A stretch of DNA of 64,000 nt from Chlamydiota bacterium (lineage in GTDB: Bacteria; Chlamydiota; Chlamydiia; Chlamydiales; JACKPQ01). Shown piece by piece: positions 26,596 through 35,680 of the stretch (the stretch's first letter is position 1; every line of letters begins with the position of its first letter). A model generated the notes under the pieces. The model was not told the DNA's origin, did no database searches, and saw only the letters and a list, made by a program, of their open reading frames with translations. Position numbers and translations under genes: made by a program. The stretch lies in NCBI GenBank assembly GCA_021772435.1, contig JAJFLZ010000030.1:1-64000 (forward strand), read 5' to 3'.

Positions 26596-27090
26596 CTAAT
26601 TTAAGGGAATTCCATAAAAGAGCAGCAAGCATTCCGTGCCTGGATTCTTACGTCCTAGGCTGGCATTGGACATGTGGTAAAACTGGACGCCTAAGCGGCC
26701 GCGGTTTGGTAGCCTGTAGGACAGCTCGACAGAATCGCGAAACTCGAGCGGAAATCCTAGTTTTTTACCACCTCCCCGCACATAAGCGCCAGGACCAATA
26801 CTAGGTGTGAAAATGAAATTTGATTTACCCAGAAAAATATCCATCGCAAAGCCCGCATACACATAAAATCCACTTTCAAAATTGATCCAAAAGCCCGACA
26901 TTGGTCGGATGAAAATATAATTATTTTTATAGACCTGGTAGTCAGAGCGGTAGTCGAGCTGCACCATGCCGGTGATCGGCTTTCTGTGAATGATGTCAAA
27001 TACGCCAGCCCCCACCTGCAAAAGAGCGGGATCTTTATCTTGGGAAAAAAGAGCCAAAGTCACAGCTGAAAGTAAAAAGATGCGTTTCAT
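26596..27090 (-). CDS. PagL-like lipid A 3-O-deacylase (acyloxyacyl hydrolase)
   Basis: PagL is an eight-stranded outer-membrane barrel that removes the 3-O acyl chain from lipid A. The 164-residue product starts with a signal peptide (MKRIFLLSAVTLALFS) and continues with alternating beta-strand segments. It ends with YHMSNASLGRKNPGTECLLL, which matches the family's catalytic His, Ser and Glu spacing (H-x-S-N ... NPG-x-E). The start at 27090 gives a proper signal peptide; a frame from 27144 does not. It would remodel the lipid A exposed to the host. Confidence 0.75.
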   Translation of the reverse strand: MKRIFLLSAVTLALFSQDKDPALLQVGAGVFDIIHRKPITGMVQLDYRSDYQVYKNNYIFIRPMSGFWINFESGFYVYAGFAMDIFLGKSNFIFTPSIGPGAYVRGGGKKLGFPLEFRDSVELSYRLPNRGRLGVQFYHMSNASLGRKNPGTECLLLFYGIPLN

Positions 27091-27187
27091 ATGCCGTAGC
27101 CTAGCACGAATGAGTGTCTTGCTGCAAGTTGCTTGGCAGTCCACTTATCATCGATAATACCCGCATGACCATAGCGTCCTTTGTACC

Positions 27188-27223
27188 TTGAACCTCTCTT
27201 TTCTAAAGGAAAGAGAGGTTCAA
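27188..27223. terminator. Strong hairpin between two minus-strand genes
   Basis: TTGAACCTCTCTTT and AAAGAGAGGTTCAA form a perfect 14-base stem with an eight-base loop. No T run follows on either strand, so it may be a terminator or only an RNA-stabilising hairpin for the gene that ends at 27233. Confidence 0.55.
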
Positions 27224-27232
27224 TTAATGAAA

Positions 27233-28114
27233 TTATTTACCTAGTTCAGCAATAAAATCTTGCCATTCCGTCTTCTTCAAATCAATCTGCTCAATGTTCT
27301 TTGCAGTATAATCTTTTTTATTCACTGTGATGTACTTTTGGTTAGCTAGATTGGCATGAGGTAGTATATCTTCGTTGATGCCCTCAAATGGATTTGCAAA
27401 TATAAAAGCCTTGGCTCCCTTTACAGACAGCAGCATTAAAGCATTTGCGTAAGCAACTTTTATGTTCAACAGTTCCATGTAATAAAGATTTTTCATCTTA
27501 GCAACCTCATCGGAAATCGATTTTGAAGTATTGATTAGATCATAATTAAGCTCTACATTTTCGTACTTGGCTTTCGCGGTTGCCGCCTCTTCCAAAAGTT
27601 TTTTTAGATCCTCTAATTTGTGGCCATCACAAAGATCAATATCGAAAGTTTTTTTTGCAAAATCTTTTGCCTTTGTCTCATCAGCTAATTCTTGAATTTC
27701 TTTTCTGATTGCTTGCTTCTGCGTTTCTCGATTAGAAGGGATGAGCGGCTTTGGCATTAAAGGTTTTAGCAGACTAGGCACTTTGCCCTGAAATTTGTCA
27801 TAATCTTTTAATGCAGGAGCTGAGCGTCTGATGGCGTCTAAAGCGAAAGCAAGTGCTGCTATAAAGCAAATGCGCTGCAGATTCGTGGAGATAAAACCAC
27901 CAACAAAATAGTGCACATTGCATTTTTCGATCAGCTTTCCTGTTGCGAGAAAAGCTGCTGATCCTCCGCATTCAACAACCGCTGCATAAATGATATCAGC
28001 GCGGCTTTGATTATTCTTGTTTAAAGCATTAAATAAACCTTTAGCTTGCTCTAATCCGGAATTTAAACCGCGGCTAATTGTGTCCTGAGCATTTTGAGTA
28101 TCTATAGTGACCAT
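27233..28114 (-). CDS. Hypothetical protein with hydrophobic segments and coiled coil
   Basis: This unrecognised 293-residue protein has two modest hydrophobic stretches (about residues 45-58 and 75-92), a proline/lysine-rich KPLMPKPLIP segment and a helical, probably coiled-coil part (about 125-215). The start at 28114 is chosen because GGAGG lies five bases upstream. It sits between the PagL-like gene and lepA and is followed by a strong hairpin. It could be a secreted or inclusion-membrane protein; nothing in the sequence proves it. Confidence 0.6.
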   Translation of the reverse strand: MVTIDTQNAQDTISRGLNSGLEQAKGLFNALNKNNQSRADIIYAAVVECGGSAAFLATGKLIEKCNVHYFVGGFISTNLQRICFIAALAFALDAIRRSAPALKDYDKFQGKVPSLLKPLMPKPLIPSNRETQKQAIRKEIQELADETKAKDFAKKTFDIDLCDGHKLEDLKKLLEEAATAKAKYENVELNYDLINTSKSISDEVAKMKNLYYMELLNIKVAYANALMLLSVKGAKAFIFANPFEGINEDILPHANLANQKYITVNKKDYTAKNIEQIDLKKTEWQDFIAELGK

Positions 28115-28201
28115 CTGTTCCTCCATCTGGCTATAATTGAGAGGTGATTATACGTAAGCATCAATAGGTGTCAAGAACTAGCGGCAATCTACTCACCTAT
28201 G

Positions 28202-28207
28202 GTATAC
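28202..28207 (+). promoter_or_regulatory. Probable -10 box (TATACT) of lepA
   Basis: TATACT lies nine bases before the lepA ATG. No clear -35 and no Shine-Dalgarno are present. If active it would give an almost leaderless lepA mRNA. Confidence 0.35.
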
Positions 28208-28216
28208 TGATTACAT

Positions 28217-30031
28217 ATGAGCTCAAATTATTCGTACGATCAAAAATACATTCGCAATTTTTCTATCATCGCCCACATCGATCACGGCAAATCGACGATA
28301 GCCGATCGCCTGCTTGAGTTTACAGGTACCGTATCCAAGCGAGACATGGAAGAGCAGCTGCTAGATAGCATGGATTTAGAAAAAGAGCGCGGCATCACGA
28401 TCAAAGCCCACCCTGTAACGATGTATTACAAAGCCGATGATGGACACACCTATCAGATGAATTTTATCGACACGCCGGGCCATGTCGATTTTAGCTACGA
28501 GGTCTCTAGATCGCTTGCGGCCTGCGAAGGTGCCCTACTTGTTGTGGATGCAGCACAAGGCGTCCAAGCTCAGACACTTGCCAACGTCCACTTAGCCCTC
28601 GATCGCAACTTAGAAATCATTCCCGTCTTAAATAAAATCGACCTGCCCGCAGCCGATCCCGATAATGTCAAACAACAAATTGAAGATGTCATCGGCCTCG
28701 ACGCCAGTGAAGCTCTTTCCTGTTCTGCTAAAACTGGACTTGGCATCAAGGAGATTTTAGAGCGTATCGTGCGGGATATGCCACCGCCAAAAGAGACTCA
28801 CGATCATATTTTGCGCGCCCTTGTTTTCGATTCTCACTATGACACCTATCGGGGTGTTATGGTCTATATCCGTGTGATGAGCGGTGAAATAAAAAAAGGC
28901 ACGCCCATCCATTTGATCGCTACAAATAAAAATTTCGAAGTGCTCGAGGTCGGCGTCTTTTCTCCCAACGAGAAACCCGTCGATATCCTGCGCCCTGGTG
29001 AAGCTGGCTACATCGTGTGCGGCATTAAAAAAACCGCTGATGTGAAGATCGGCGATACAGTTACTCATAGTAAAACACCTACCACAACTCCCCTGCCCGG
29101 CTTTCAGCTAATTAATCCCGTTGTCTTTGCCGGAATCTACCCTGTCGATAGCTCGGAATTTGAATCTCTGCGCGATGCGCTAACCAAGCTCCAACTGAAT
29201 GATTCCGCCCTTACAGTTGAGCAAGAAAGCTCAACAGCCCTTGGGTTTGGCTTCCGCTGCGGTTTTCTAGGCCTCCTCCACTTAGAGATCACTTTTGAGC
29301 GCCTACAGCGTGAATTCGATGTCGATATCATCACAACAGCACCCAGCGTTATCTATCAAGTTCTTCTAGCATCTGGTGAAGTTAAGCAAATTGATAACCC
29401 CGTTCATTTCCCAGATCCTGCTACCATTGATACTGTCGAGGAGCCCTGGGTAAAAACGCGCATCATGGTACCGCCCGATTACCTCGGCGCTGTTATGAGC
29501 CTTGGTAACGATAAGCGCGGCGAGCTCATTCAAACTGACTCGCACGGCTCCAGCCGCCTCCTCCTCACCTACCGCCTGCCGATGAACGAGATCATCACCG
29601 ACTTTAACGATAAGCTCAAATCAGTCACCCGTGGCTACGCCTCCTTCGACTACGAGCTCGATTCCTACGCCGCCTCCGACATCATCAAACTCGAAATTCG
29701 CGTCAACAACGAACCCGTCGACGCATTTTCATACCTAGTTCACCGCTCCAAAGCCGAAGCTAAAGGGCGTGCCATCTGCAAAAAACTGCTCGATGTGATC
29801 CCTCGCCAGCAATTCAAAGTGCCCGTCCAAGCAGCCATCGGGGGCAAAGTCATCGCCAGAGAGACGATCTCTGCCCTCTCCAAAAACGTGACTGCTAAGT
29901 GTTATGGCGGCGATATCACCCGCAAGCGCAAGCTCTGGGAAAAGCAGAAGAAAGGTAAAAAGCGCATGGCCGAAATCGGAAAGGTCACCATCCCCCAATC
30001 TGCCTTCATGGAAGTTCTAAAAGCCGAATAA
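28217..30031 (+). CDS. lepA: Elongation factor 4 (LepA)
   Basis: LepA is a translational GTPase that acts on stalled or mistranslocated ribosomes. The 604-residue protein has the G1 motif AHIDHGKST, the switch-I RGITIKA, G3 DTPGHVDF, and G4 NKIDLP. The unique C-terminal domain ([38 protein letters not shown]) binds tRNA. It has the expected length. The last 50 codons occur again at 32153, about 2.1 kb downstream. Confidence 0.97.
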   Translation: MSSNYSYDQKYIRNFSIIAHIDHGKSTIADRLLEFTGTVSKRDMEEQLLDSMDLEKERGITIKAHPVTMYYKADDGHTYQMNFIDTPGHVDFSYEVSRSLAACEGALLVVDAAQGVQAQTLANVHLALDRNLEIIPVLNKIDLPAADPDNVKQQIEDVIGLDASEALSCSAKTGLGIKEILERIVRDMPPPKETHDHILRALVFDSHYDTYRGVMVYIRVMSGEIKKGTPIHLIATNKNFEVLEVGVFSPNEKPVDILRPGEAGYIVCGIKKTADVKIGDTVTHSKTPTTTPLPGFQLINPVVFAGIYPVDSSEFESLRDALTKLQLNDSALTVEQESSTALGFGFRCGFLGLLHLEITFERLQREFDVDIITTAPSVIYQVLLASGEVKQIDNPVHFPDPATIDTVEEPWVKTRIMVPPDYLGAVMSLGNDKRGELIQTDSHGSSRLLLTYRLPMNEIITDFNDKLKSVTRGYASFDYELDSYAASDIIKLEIRVNNEPVDAFSYLVHRSKAEAKGRAICKKLLDVIPRQQFKVPVQAAIGGKVIARETISALSKNVTAKCYGGDITRKRKLWEKQKKGKKRMAEIGKVTIPQSAFMEVLKAE

Positions 30032-30035
30032 TACA

Positions 30036-30065
30036 TTGCATTAAACGTCAGACTGATGCTATTAT
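30036..30065 (+). promoter_or_regulatory. Candidate promoter of the first ankyrin-J gene
   Basis: TTGCAT (30036-30041) and TATTAT (30060-30065) are 18 bases apart, starting four bases after the lepA stop. Confidence 0.35.
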
Positions 30066-30091
30066 TTTGTCTTTAAAACTAAAAGAGCAGC

Positions 30092-31714
30092 ATGGTTACT
30101 TCAACAAGCCCAATCTCGCCATCCAATGTTAGGCATCTTCCTTCTGAGTCGATCCCTTTCAAAAAAATTGCAATCATAGCCGCTATTGCCATCGTTGTGT
30201 TTATTGGTCTAGCTGCCTTGTTTTGCTGCTGCTGTTGCTGTTGTTCAAGAGCGTCAAAAAAATATACGCCCCCGCTAGACCCATCTGATTTCGATCGAAG
30301 ACGACCCACGTACGACTTCGAATCAAATCCTCCTGATTATTCTCCACCAGCGCCTTCATCAAATAATGACATCAACCATAAAGGCTTTCTAGATTGTACA
30401 AAGCTGGGTGATGCTATTAAGCTTAAAAATACTGATAAGATCAAATCACTCATTAATCAAGGTGCCGATGTCAATCTCTCTTTTGGATATTTTCCCTCTG
30501 AGCGAACTCCTCTGCAGTATGCTGTCGAAAATAAACAGCTAGAAATTGCAAAAATCCTTTTGGCAAATGGAGCCGCAGTAGATGGCACGTGCAATACTGA
30601 GTCTTATATTAGGGACATTCATTCTCAAACTCCTTTGGAAATAGCGATTAACAAAAATTTTCCCGAAATAATTGATCTGCTAGTTGAAAAAGGTGCATCT
30701 GTAGAAAATGTCAACTTAGTCGATGCCATTTTAATGAAATCTACAAAATTAACAGATAAAGTCATTAAAAATACCTCAGATTTTAATATTTTGGGTAAAA
30801 AGTATCCTTATTTTACTCCCCTAGGTGCAGCCCACCACATTGACGACATGAACTTATTTATAAGATTGATTAATAAAGGAGCAGACTGTAACTCCCAATC
30901 TAAACAACGCAGCTCAGAGACGCCTATCTTTCTTGCCATTGAAAAGGGGTGGCACGATGCAGTGACTGCACTCATACAAAAAGGCGTTAACTTAGAACCC
31001 AAAAATTCCTACACTCCTTCACCTCTGATGACAGCTTTCGACAAAAACGACAAAAAAATGGCTAAAATTCTTATCAAAGCCAAGGCGCGCTACACCACCG
31101 ATTCAAGGTATCCTGGTACAGAACTAGAAGAAGCTTTAACCAAAAAGGGCTGGAGTGACCTAAAACAATTCATCCCCGCTTCATTTGCTCGCAAGCCAAA
31201 ACCTAAACCATCATCAAGCAATTACACTGCAGGATCTTCGTCAGGTTTTTACAACACATCTTCTTCCACTGGCGGTTATGGATACTCTACATCATCAAAC
31301 TATGGATCATCTAGTAGTTCATCAGATCCGTTTGAAGATTTTTTTGCTCAATTTTTTCCAGGCTTTTCTTCAGGGAAAAATACTTCATCATCTACTAATC
31401 AGCCCGAAGACCCAAAGGTAACGGAATGGAAAAACCACCGCAGTAAAATCATGAAGACCCTGAAAGATGATGGTGCAGGACCCACAGTGAAGTACAAAAC
31501 GTACAAGAAAAAAGTTTTTACGGCAGAATCAGCCCAAGAACTTTTTGATAACCCTACTTCCCTTCAGGCTGCAAAAAAAACCTATCGCACAGTCTCTATT
31601 GCTTTTCATCCAGATAAACTAGAGTCTACAACTTTTAAAGAAGAAGGCACGGAACTATTTAAATTCTACCAGTTAACATACGAGCTCCTAGAGACTAAAT
31701 TGAGTAAGAACTAG
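30092..31714 (+). CDS. Membrane-anchored ankyrin-repeat protein with C-terminal J domain
   Basis: The product (540 residues) has an N-terminal membrane helix (about residues 26-47) that runs into seven consecutive cysteines. A Pro-rich linker and five to six ankyrin-like repeats (about 95-360) follow, for example [21 protein letters not shown] Ser/Gly-rich segment containing [14 protein letters not shown] resembles the G/F region of DnaJ. The last 90 residues look like a J domain with the HPD motif (IAFHPDKLE, about residue 506). The J domain at the C terminus is unusual. The last codons overlap the gnd 3' copy at 31695. It could be an effector that recruits Hsp70; that is inference. Confidence 0.8.
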   Translation: MVTSTSPISPSNVRHLPSESIPFKKIAIIAAIAIVVFIGLAALFCCCCCCCSRASKKYTPPLDPSDFDRRRPTYDFESNPPDYSPPAPSSNNDINHKGFLDCTKLGDAIKLKNTDKIKSLINQGADVNLSFGYFPSERTPLQYAVENKQLEIAKILLANGAAVDGTCNTESYIRDIHSQTPLEIAINKNFPEIIDLLVEKGASVENVNLVDAILMKSTKLTDKVIKNTSDFNILGKKYPYFTPLGAAHHIDDMNLFIRLINKGADCNSQSKQRSSETPIFLAIEKGWHDAVTALIQKGVNLEPKNSYTPSPLMTAFDKNDKKMAKILIKAKARYTTDSRYPGTELEEALTKKGWSDLKQFIPASFARKPKPKPSSSNYTAGSSSGFYNTSSSTGGYGYSTSSNYGSSSSSSDPFEDFFAQFFPGFSSGKNTSSSTNQPEDPKVTEWKNHRSKIMKTLKDDGAGPTVKYKTYKKKVFTAESAQELFDNPTSLQAAKKTYRTVSIAFHPDKLESTTFKEEGTELFKFYQLTYELLETKLSKN

Positions 31715-31877
31715 AGGTGATATCACCTCCGGTGCCGGTCCAATTCGTGTGGAAGAATTTGCCACGGGGAGCATCTAAGCGCTCGTAGGTGTGGGCGCCG
31801 AAAAAGTCGCGTTGCGCCTGCAAAAGATTCGCAGGTAAGCGCTCTGATCTGTAACCACCGAAGAATGATAGCGCTGT
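31695..31877 (-). pseudogene. gnd: Duplicate 3' end of gnd, copy 1
   Basis: The 61 C-terminal codons of gnd, with stop, are repeated here. Against the intact gene I count about 15 base differences but only two amino-acid changes (Asp to Gly, Val to Ile). Its stop end overlaps the 3' end of the first ankyrin gene, just as the real gnd overlaps the second one. No upstream part of gnd is present. Confidence 0.92.
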
Positions 31878-32050
31878 GTAGATTTTTGACCCTTGAAATA
31901 GCATATATTTATATCTCATTATCATTTAATTGGTTAAAAAAATAAGCTTTCATTAAACATCTCATAAAACAGCGTTTTCGCCATTTAATGAGTCTAAACT
32001 TCAGGTAAATGCTTCTCATAAAACAGCCAAAAAGCTATCCTATGGGAAAT
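31878..32050. other. AT-rich spacer between the two gnd fragments
   Basis: The gap between the two ankyrin genes exceeds 300 bases and holds gene fragments plus this spacer. The spacer has no frame that I can support. It contains the direct repeat TCTCATAAAACAGC twice (near 31961 and 32014). Confidence 0.6.
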
Positions 32051-32159
32051 CTAAATTGAGTAAGAACTAGAGGTGATATCACCTCCGGTGCCGGTCCAAT
32101 TCGTGTGGAAGAATTTGCCACGGGGAGCATCTAAGCGCTCGTAGGTGTGAGCACCAAAA
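32051..32159 (-). pseudogene. gnd: Duplicate 3' end of gnd, copy 2
   Basis: The last 35 codons of gnd are repeated a second time, near-identical to copy 1 and preceded by the same ankyrin-gene tail. The copy stops at the run CCAAAAA, where it switches to lepA sequence. Confidence 0.92.
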
Positions 32160-32305
32160 ACGTCACTGCCAAGTGCTACGGCGGCGATATCACCCGCAAG
32201 CGTAAGCTCTGGGAAAAGCAGAAAAAGGGTAAAAAGCGCATGGCCGAAATCGGCAAAGTCACCATCCCCCAATCCGCCTTCATTGAAGTCCTAAAAGCTG
32301 AATAG
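32153..32305 (+). pseudogene. lepA: Duplicate 3' end of lepA
   Basis: This repeats the last 50 codons of lepA with a TAG stop instead of TAA. Of 14 base differences, 13 leave the protein unchanged (the only change is Met to Ile). It is joined to gnd copy 2 through the shared run CCAAAAA. It lies just upstream of the second ankyrin gene, as the true lepA end lies upstream of the first. Confidence 0.93.
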
Positions 32306-32324
32306 TTTACAAACGCTTTTTCGC

Positions 32325-32353
32325 TTGACATTAATTGCCATTTGTTATAATAT
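32325..32353 (+). promoter_or_regulatory. Promoter of the second ankyrin-J gene
   Basis: A perfect TTGACA (32325-32330) is followed after 17 bases by TAATAT (32348-32353), or after 15 by TATAAT. The ATG follows 11 bases after TAATAT, so the leader is very short. Confidence 0.6.
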
Positions 32354-32364
32354 CTTATTCAATT

Positions 32365-34101
32365 ATGACTACATCTATTAATCACCCAGCTTATCAAAAA
32401 CCTTTTGACTATAACAGCACTCCTTCGGTTAGAGAGCGCATCAATAATTTATCAAGAAATGCATTTGATTCGATCCGACGACAAGCAGCGGCTGCAGCCC
32501 ATATACCTCTCTACAGAATACAAGCGTCTCTTTGCGACTTCGATCCAAGAATCGCTAGAAAGTTCACGCGCATCGCATCTATCGCCCTTGGAATGGACTT
32601 AGCAGAGAATAAGACCGTTGTCATCTATGATCCTGCAACAATAAATAAAAGGGATGCATATGGCCATACATTATTGAGTAAAGCAATTGGAGAAAACAGC
32701 GTGACAGCTGTTAAACGAGTCCTCAACTATGGAGTCGATGTCAACTTCACCGCTAAACATGGTTTGCTTCCTTTAACCACTCCATTGCAATTAGCAGTTT
32801 TATTGGGACACACTCATATTGCTAAAATTTTGTTGAAAGCTGGCGCCAATGTGCATGCAACGGCTGAGAAAGACGGGGGAACTGCTGGTACACCATTTTA
32901 CCTTGCCATCAAACAAAATAACAGCCAGTTAACAGAGTTACTATTGCGATATGGAGTTAATCCGAATGATCTAGTCGTAGAAGGGCGCAGTCAATTCACT
33001 CCTCTGCAAATAGCTGCTCAACATGGTCATCTTGCAACCACTAAAATTTTACTAAAAGCTGGCAGCGGTATCGATGCAGTAACACAAGGTTCATCTGGAT
33101 GTTTATCCAGCCCACTTTACCTAGCGGCTAAACACGGCAAAAAAGACACCGCTAAATTCTTAGTTGCTCAAGGTGCAAGAGATCGATTAAGCGATGGGCT
33201 TTTCGTATACATTATTCTGCTGCGCTCTAATTCCCTATTTAACGAATTTTTACGCTGCAAGGCAAATGTGAATGATGAAGCTCCAGCTGGACTTTGCGGG
33301 GCACCAATCAGTGCACTTGAGGCGTCATTTCGTTTAGATAAACCCGATGTCACATTACGCCTAATCGATGCCGGAGCTCGTATCAAAGCCTCATATGTCT
33401 TGCGAGTTGTTGGCAAGGGCTGGCATAGCGTCGTCAAAAAACTAATCTTGTTAAAGGTCAATGTCAATGAAAAGCTCAACTCCGGTACAACACCGTTAAG
33501 CCATGCTTTCGATCAAAAAGATAAGACTATGGTAGAAATTTTGATGGCAGCCGGAGCTTATACCGATCCTTCTGCACCTTATCCGGGAGATGATTTGGAA
33601 GCAGCCTTAAGACGCAATCACTGGGATGATCTCATTTCCAAAATTCCCACTACAGCAAAACGCAAGCCTAAGCCACAGTTTAAGCCAAAGTCTGACTCAT
33701 CCAATTCATGGTGGCAAAAAAACTTTGGTCAGCAGGGTCCGCAGAATAATTGGTCAAAAAACGAATATGGCTCTTCTGGATCGAGCTCTGATCCAGTTCA
33801 GGGTTGGAATCGGCTTTTGCAAACCTACAAAGCAAGCATTAAAAATGATAACAGCGCGCCCAATGATAAGTACAGGCAGCTCAAACAGAAAGTCTTTACT
33901 TCAGACAATCCCGAAGAGTTATTTGAGCTTAAGAAAGGTTATAGATTAGCCGATCTAAAAAAAGCGCAGAGAAAAATACTGCTTACGCTGCACCCCGATA
34001 AAGTTCCAGAAGCTTATGCATCTGAAGCTAGTGAAATATTCAAACTATACCAAGCAACTTTTGAACTTCTAGATACTAAATTGAGTAAGAGCTCGAAGTA
34101 A
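32365..34101 (+). CDS. Ankyrin-repeat protein with C-terminal J domain (paralogue)
   Basis: This 578-residue product is a diverged relative of the protein at 30092. It lacks the membrane helix and Cys run. The ankyrin array covers about residues 90-430 (for example TPLQLAVLLGHTHIAKILLK and TPLQIAAQHGHLATTKILLK). A Gly/Ser/Asn/Gln-rich linker follows, then a J-like domain with HPD (LTLHPDKVP, about residue 543) and the shared ending ELLDTKLSK. The start at 32365 is preferred over 32335 because the promoter overlaps the longer frame. Its end overlaps the convergent gnd by 26 bases. Confidence 0.8.
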   Translation: MTTSINHPAYQKPFDYNSTPSVRERINNLSRNAFDSIRRQAAAAAHIPLYRIQASLCDFDPRIARKFTRIASIALGMDLAENKTVVIYDPATINKRDAYGHTLLSKAIGENSVTAVKRVLNYGVDVNFTAKHGLLPLTTPLQLAVLLGHTHIAKILLKAGANVHATAEKDGGTAGTPFYLAIKQNNSQLTELLLRYGVNPNDLVVEGRSQFTPLQIAAQHGHLATTKILLKAGSGIDAVTQGSSGCLSSPLYLAAKHGKKDTAKFLVAQGARDRLSDGLFVYIILLRSNSLFNEFLRCKANVNDEAPAGLCGAPISALEASFRLDKPDVTLRLIDAGARIKASYVLRVVGKGWHSVVKKLILLKVNVNEKLNSGTTPLSHAFDQKDKTMVEILMAAGAYTDPSAPYPGDDLEAALRRNHWDDLISKIPTTAKRKPKPQFKPKSDSSNSWWQKNFGQQGPQNNWSKNEYGSSGSSSDPVQGWNRLLQTYKASIKNDNSAPNDKYRQLKQKVFTSDNPEELFELKKGYRLADLKKAQRKILLTLHPDKVPEAYASEASEIFKLYQATFELLDTKLSKSSK

Positions 34102-35521
34102 CGTCACCTCCGGTGCCGGTCCAATTGGTGTGGAAGAATTTGCCACGGGGAGCATCTAACCGCTCGTAGGTATGAGCACCAAAAAAGTCGCGCTGCGCCT
34201 GCAAAAGATTCGCAGGTAGGCGCTCTGATCTGTAACCATCGAAGAATGATAGCGCTGTACTGAAACATGGCACAGGTATGCCGTGGATGGCAGCTAAACT
34301 TGCCACTTGCCTCCAACCCGGTGTGGCTTTGATAATCGCGTCTTTGAAAAAGTCATCTGTGAGTAGGGATTCTAAGTCGGGGTGTTTGTCGTAGGCTGTT
34401 TTGATATCGCCAAGAAATCTAGAGCGGATGATACAGCCGCCGCGCCACATGAGGGCAATTCCGCCGTAATTGAGATTCCACTTAAATTCATCTGCAGCTG
34501 CTCGCATGAGCATAAACCCTTGAGCGTAACTGACAATTTTAGATGCATAAAGAGCCTGGCGTATGGCTTCTACTAGGCTGTCTTTGTCACCCGAGTATTT
34601 TTCTGTGGGGCCCGAGTAGATTTTTGAGGCTTTGACGCGCTGCTCTTTTAATGCAGATAGGCATCTTGCAAAGACCGCTTCACCGATGAGCGTGAGTGGC
34701 TGGCCAAGATCTAGCGCGCTAATACCCGTCCACTTACCTGTGCCCTTTTGGCCTGCGACATCGAGAATTTTATTAATCAGCGGCTCGCCTTTTTCCTTGT
34801 GCGCGAAAATGCTGCTTGTAATCTCGATCAGATACGAGTTGAGCTCACCCTCATTCCATTTGTTGAAAATGGTGTGCATCTCATCGCATGATAGCCCGAG
34901 CAGCTGCGTCATGATCTGATAAGCCTCGCAAATGATCTGCATATCTCCGTACTCGATGCCATTGTGCACCATTTTGACATAGTGACCAGCGCCGCCCTCT
35001 CCAACCCAGTCGCAGCACGGCTCACCATCTTCTGATTTGGCAGCAATGGCTTGAAAAATCGGTTTGAGCTCTTTCCACGCATCGGGATGACCACCTGGCA
35101 TAATGGACGGCCCGTGGCGCGCGCCTTCTTCCCCACCAGAAATTCCGGTACCCATGAAGAGAATACCTTTTTCTTTCAGCGCCTCGTAGCGTCTTTGCGT
35201 GTCGGGATAGTGGCTGTTGCCACCATCAATGATGATATCGTCTTTTTCAAGCAGCGGCGCAATTTGATCGATCAGGCTATCGACTGCAGGCCCGGCTTTG
35301 ACCATGAACATCACTTTGCGAGGTGTTTTTAGCGTTTTGATAAATTCTTCGAGCGAGTGCGTGCCAATAACTTCAGTCCCTTTTGCTGGCCCCTCTAAAA
35401 ACGCGTCAACTTTTTCCGTTGTGCGATTGTAAACCGCCACTTTAAAACCGTTGTCGTTCATGTTTAAAACGAGGTTTTGCCCCATCACAGCTAAACCAAT
35501 CAAACCAATATCTGCACTCAT
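34076..35521 (-). CDS. gnd: 6-phosphogluconate dehydrogenase, decarboxylating
   Basis: Gnd oxidises 6-phosphogluconate to ribulose 5-phosphate with NADP+ in the pentose phosphate pathway. The 481-residue protein starts with the Rossmann loop GLAVMGQNLVLN. It contains DGGNSHYPDT, the signature GISGGEEGARHGPSIMPGG, KMVHNGIEYGDMQ with the catalytic lysine, and ends [24 protein letters not shown] precedes the ATG. In the ancestral chlamydial order it is the neighbour of lepA; here two ankyrin genes separate them. Confidence 0.97.
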   Translation of the reverse strand: MSADIGLIGLAVMGQNLVLNMNDNGFKVAVYNRTTEKVDAFLEGPAKGTEVIGTHSLEEFIKTLKTPRKVMFMVKAGPAVDSLIDQIAPLLEKDDIIIDGGNSHYPDTQRRYEALKEKGILFMGTGISGGEEGARHGPSIMPGGHPDAWKELKPIFQAIAAKSEDGEPCCDWVGEGGAGHYVKMVHNGIEYGDMQIICEAYQIMTQLLGLSCDEMHTIFNKWNEGELNSYLIEITSSIFAHKEKGEPLINKILDVAGQKGTGKWTGISALDLGQPLTLIGEAVFARCLSALKEQRVKASKIYSGPTEKYSGDKDSLVEAIRQALYASKIVSYAQGFMLMRAAADEFKWNLNYGGIALMWRGGCIIRSRFLGDIKTAYDKHPDLESLLTDDFFKDAIIKATPGWRQVASLAAIHGIPVPCFSTALSFFDGYRSERLPANLLQAQRDFFGAHTYERLDAPRGKFFHTNWTGTGGDVTSSSYSI

Positions 35522-35602
35522 GTTCTACTCCTTTTGATTGCCATCTGTATAAACGAATTGCAGACCAAGAGTCAAATGAGTATACTCCAGGCTGTCGATA
35601 AC

Positions 35603-35676
35603 GTTCTCGTAGCTCAGCTGGATAGAGCGACAGCCTCCTAAGCTGTAGGCCGCGCGTTCGAATCGCGCCGGGAACA
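35603..35676 (+). tRNA. tRNA-Arg (anticodon CCT)
   Basis: The 74-base cloverleaf has acceptor arms GTTCTCG and CGGGAAC, D arm GCTCAGCTGGATAGAGC, anticodon stem ACAGC/GCTGT with loop CTCCTAA (anticodon CCT), and T arm GCGCG-TTCGAAT-CGCGC. No CCA is encoded. Confidence 0.95.
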
Positions 35677-35680
35677 TTCC

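Noticed and set aside
26547-26804. 85-codon frame starting in repeat copy C
   Set aside because: It begins at the ATG carried by every repeat copy and then runs antisense through the PagL-like gene.
31695-32272. Two small proteins ending in SSSYSI
   Set aside because: They are reverse-strand fragments of the gnd 3' end without start signals.
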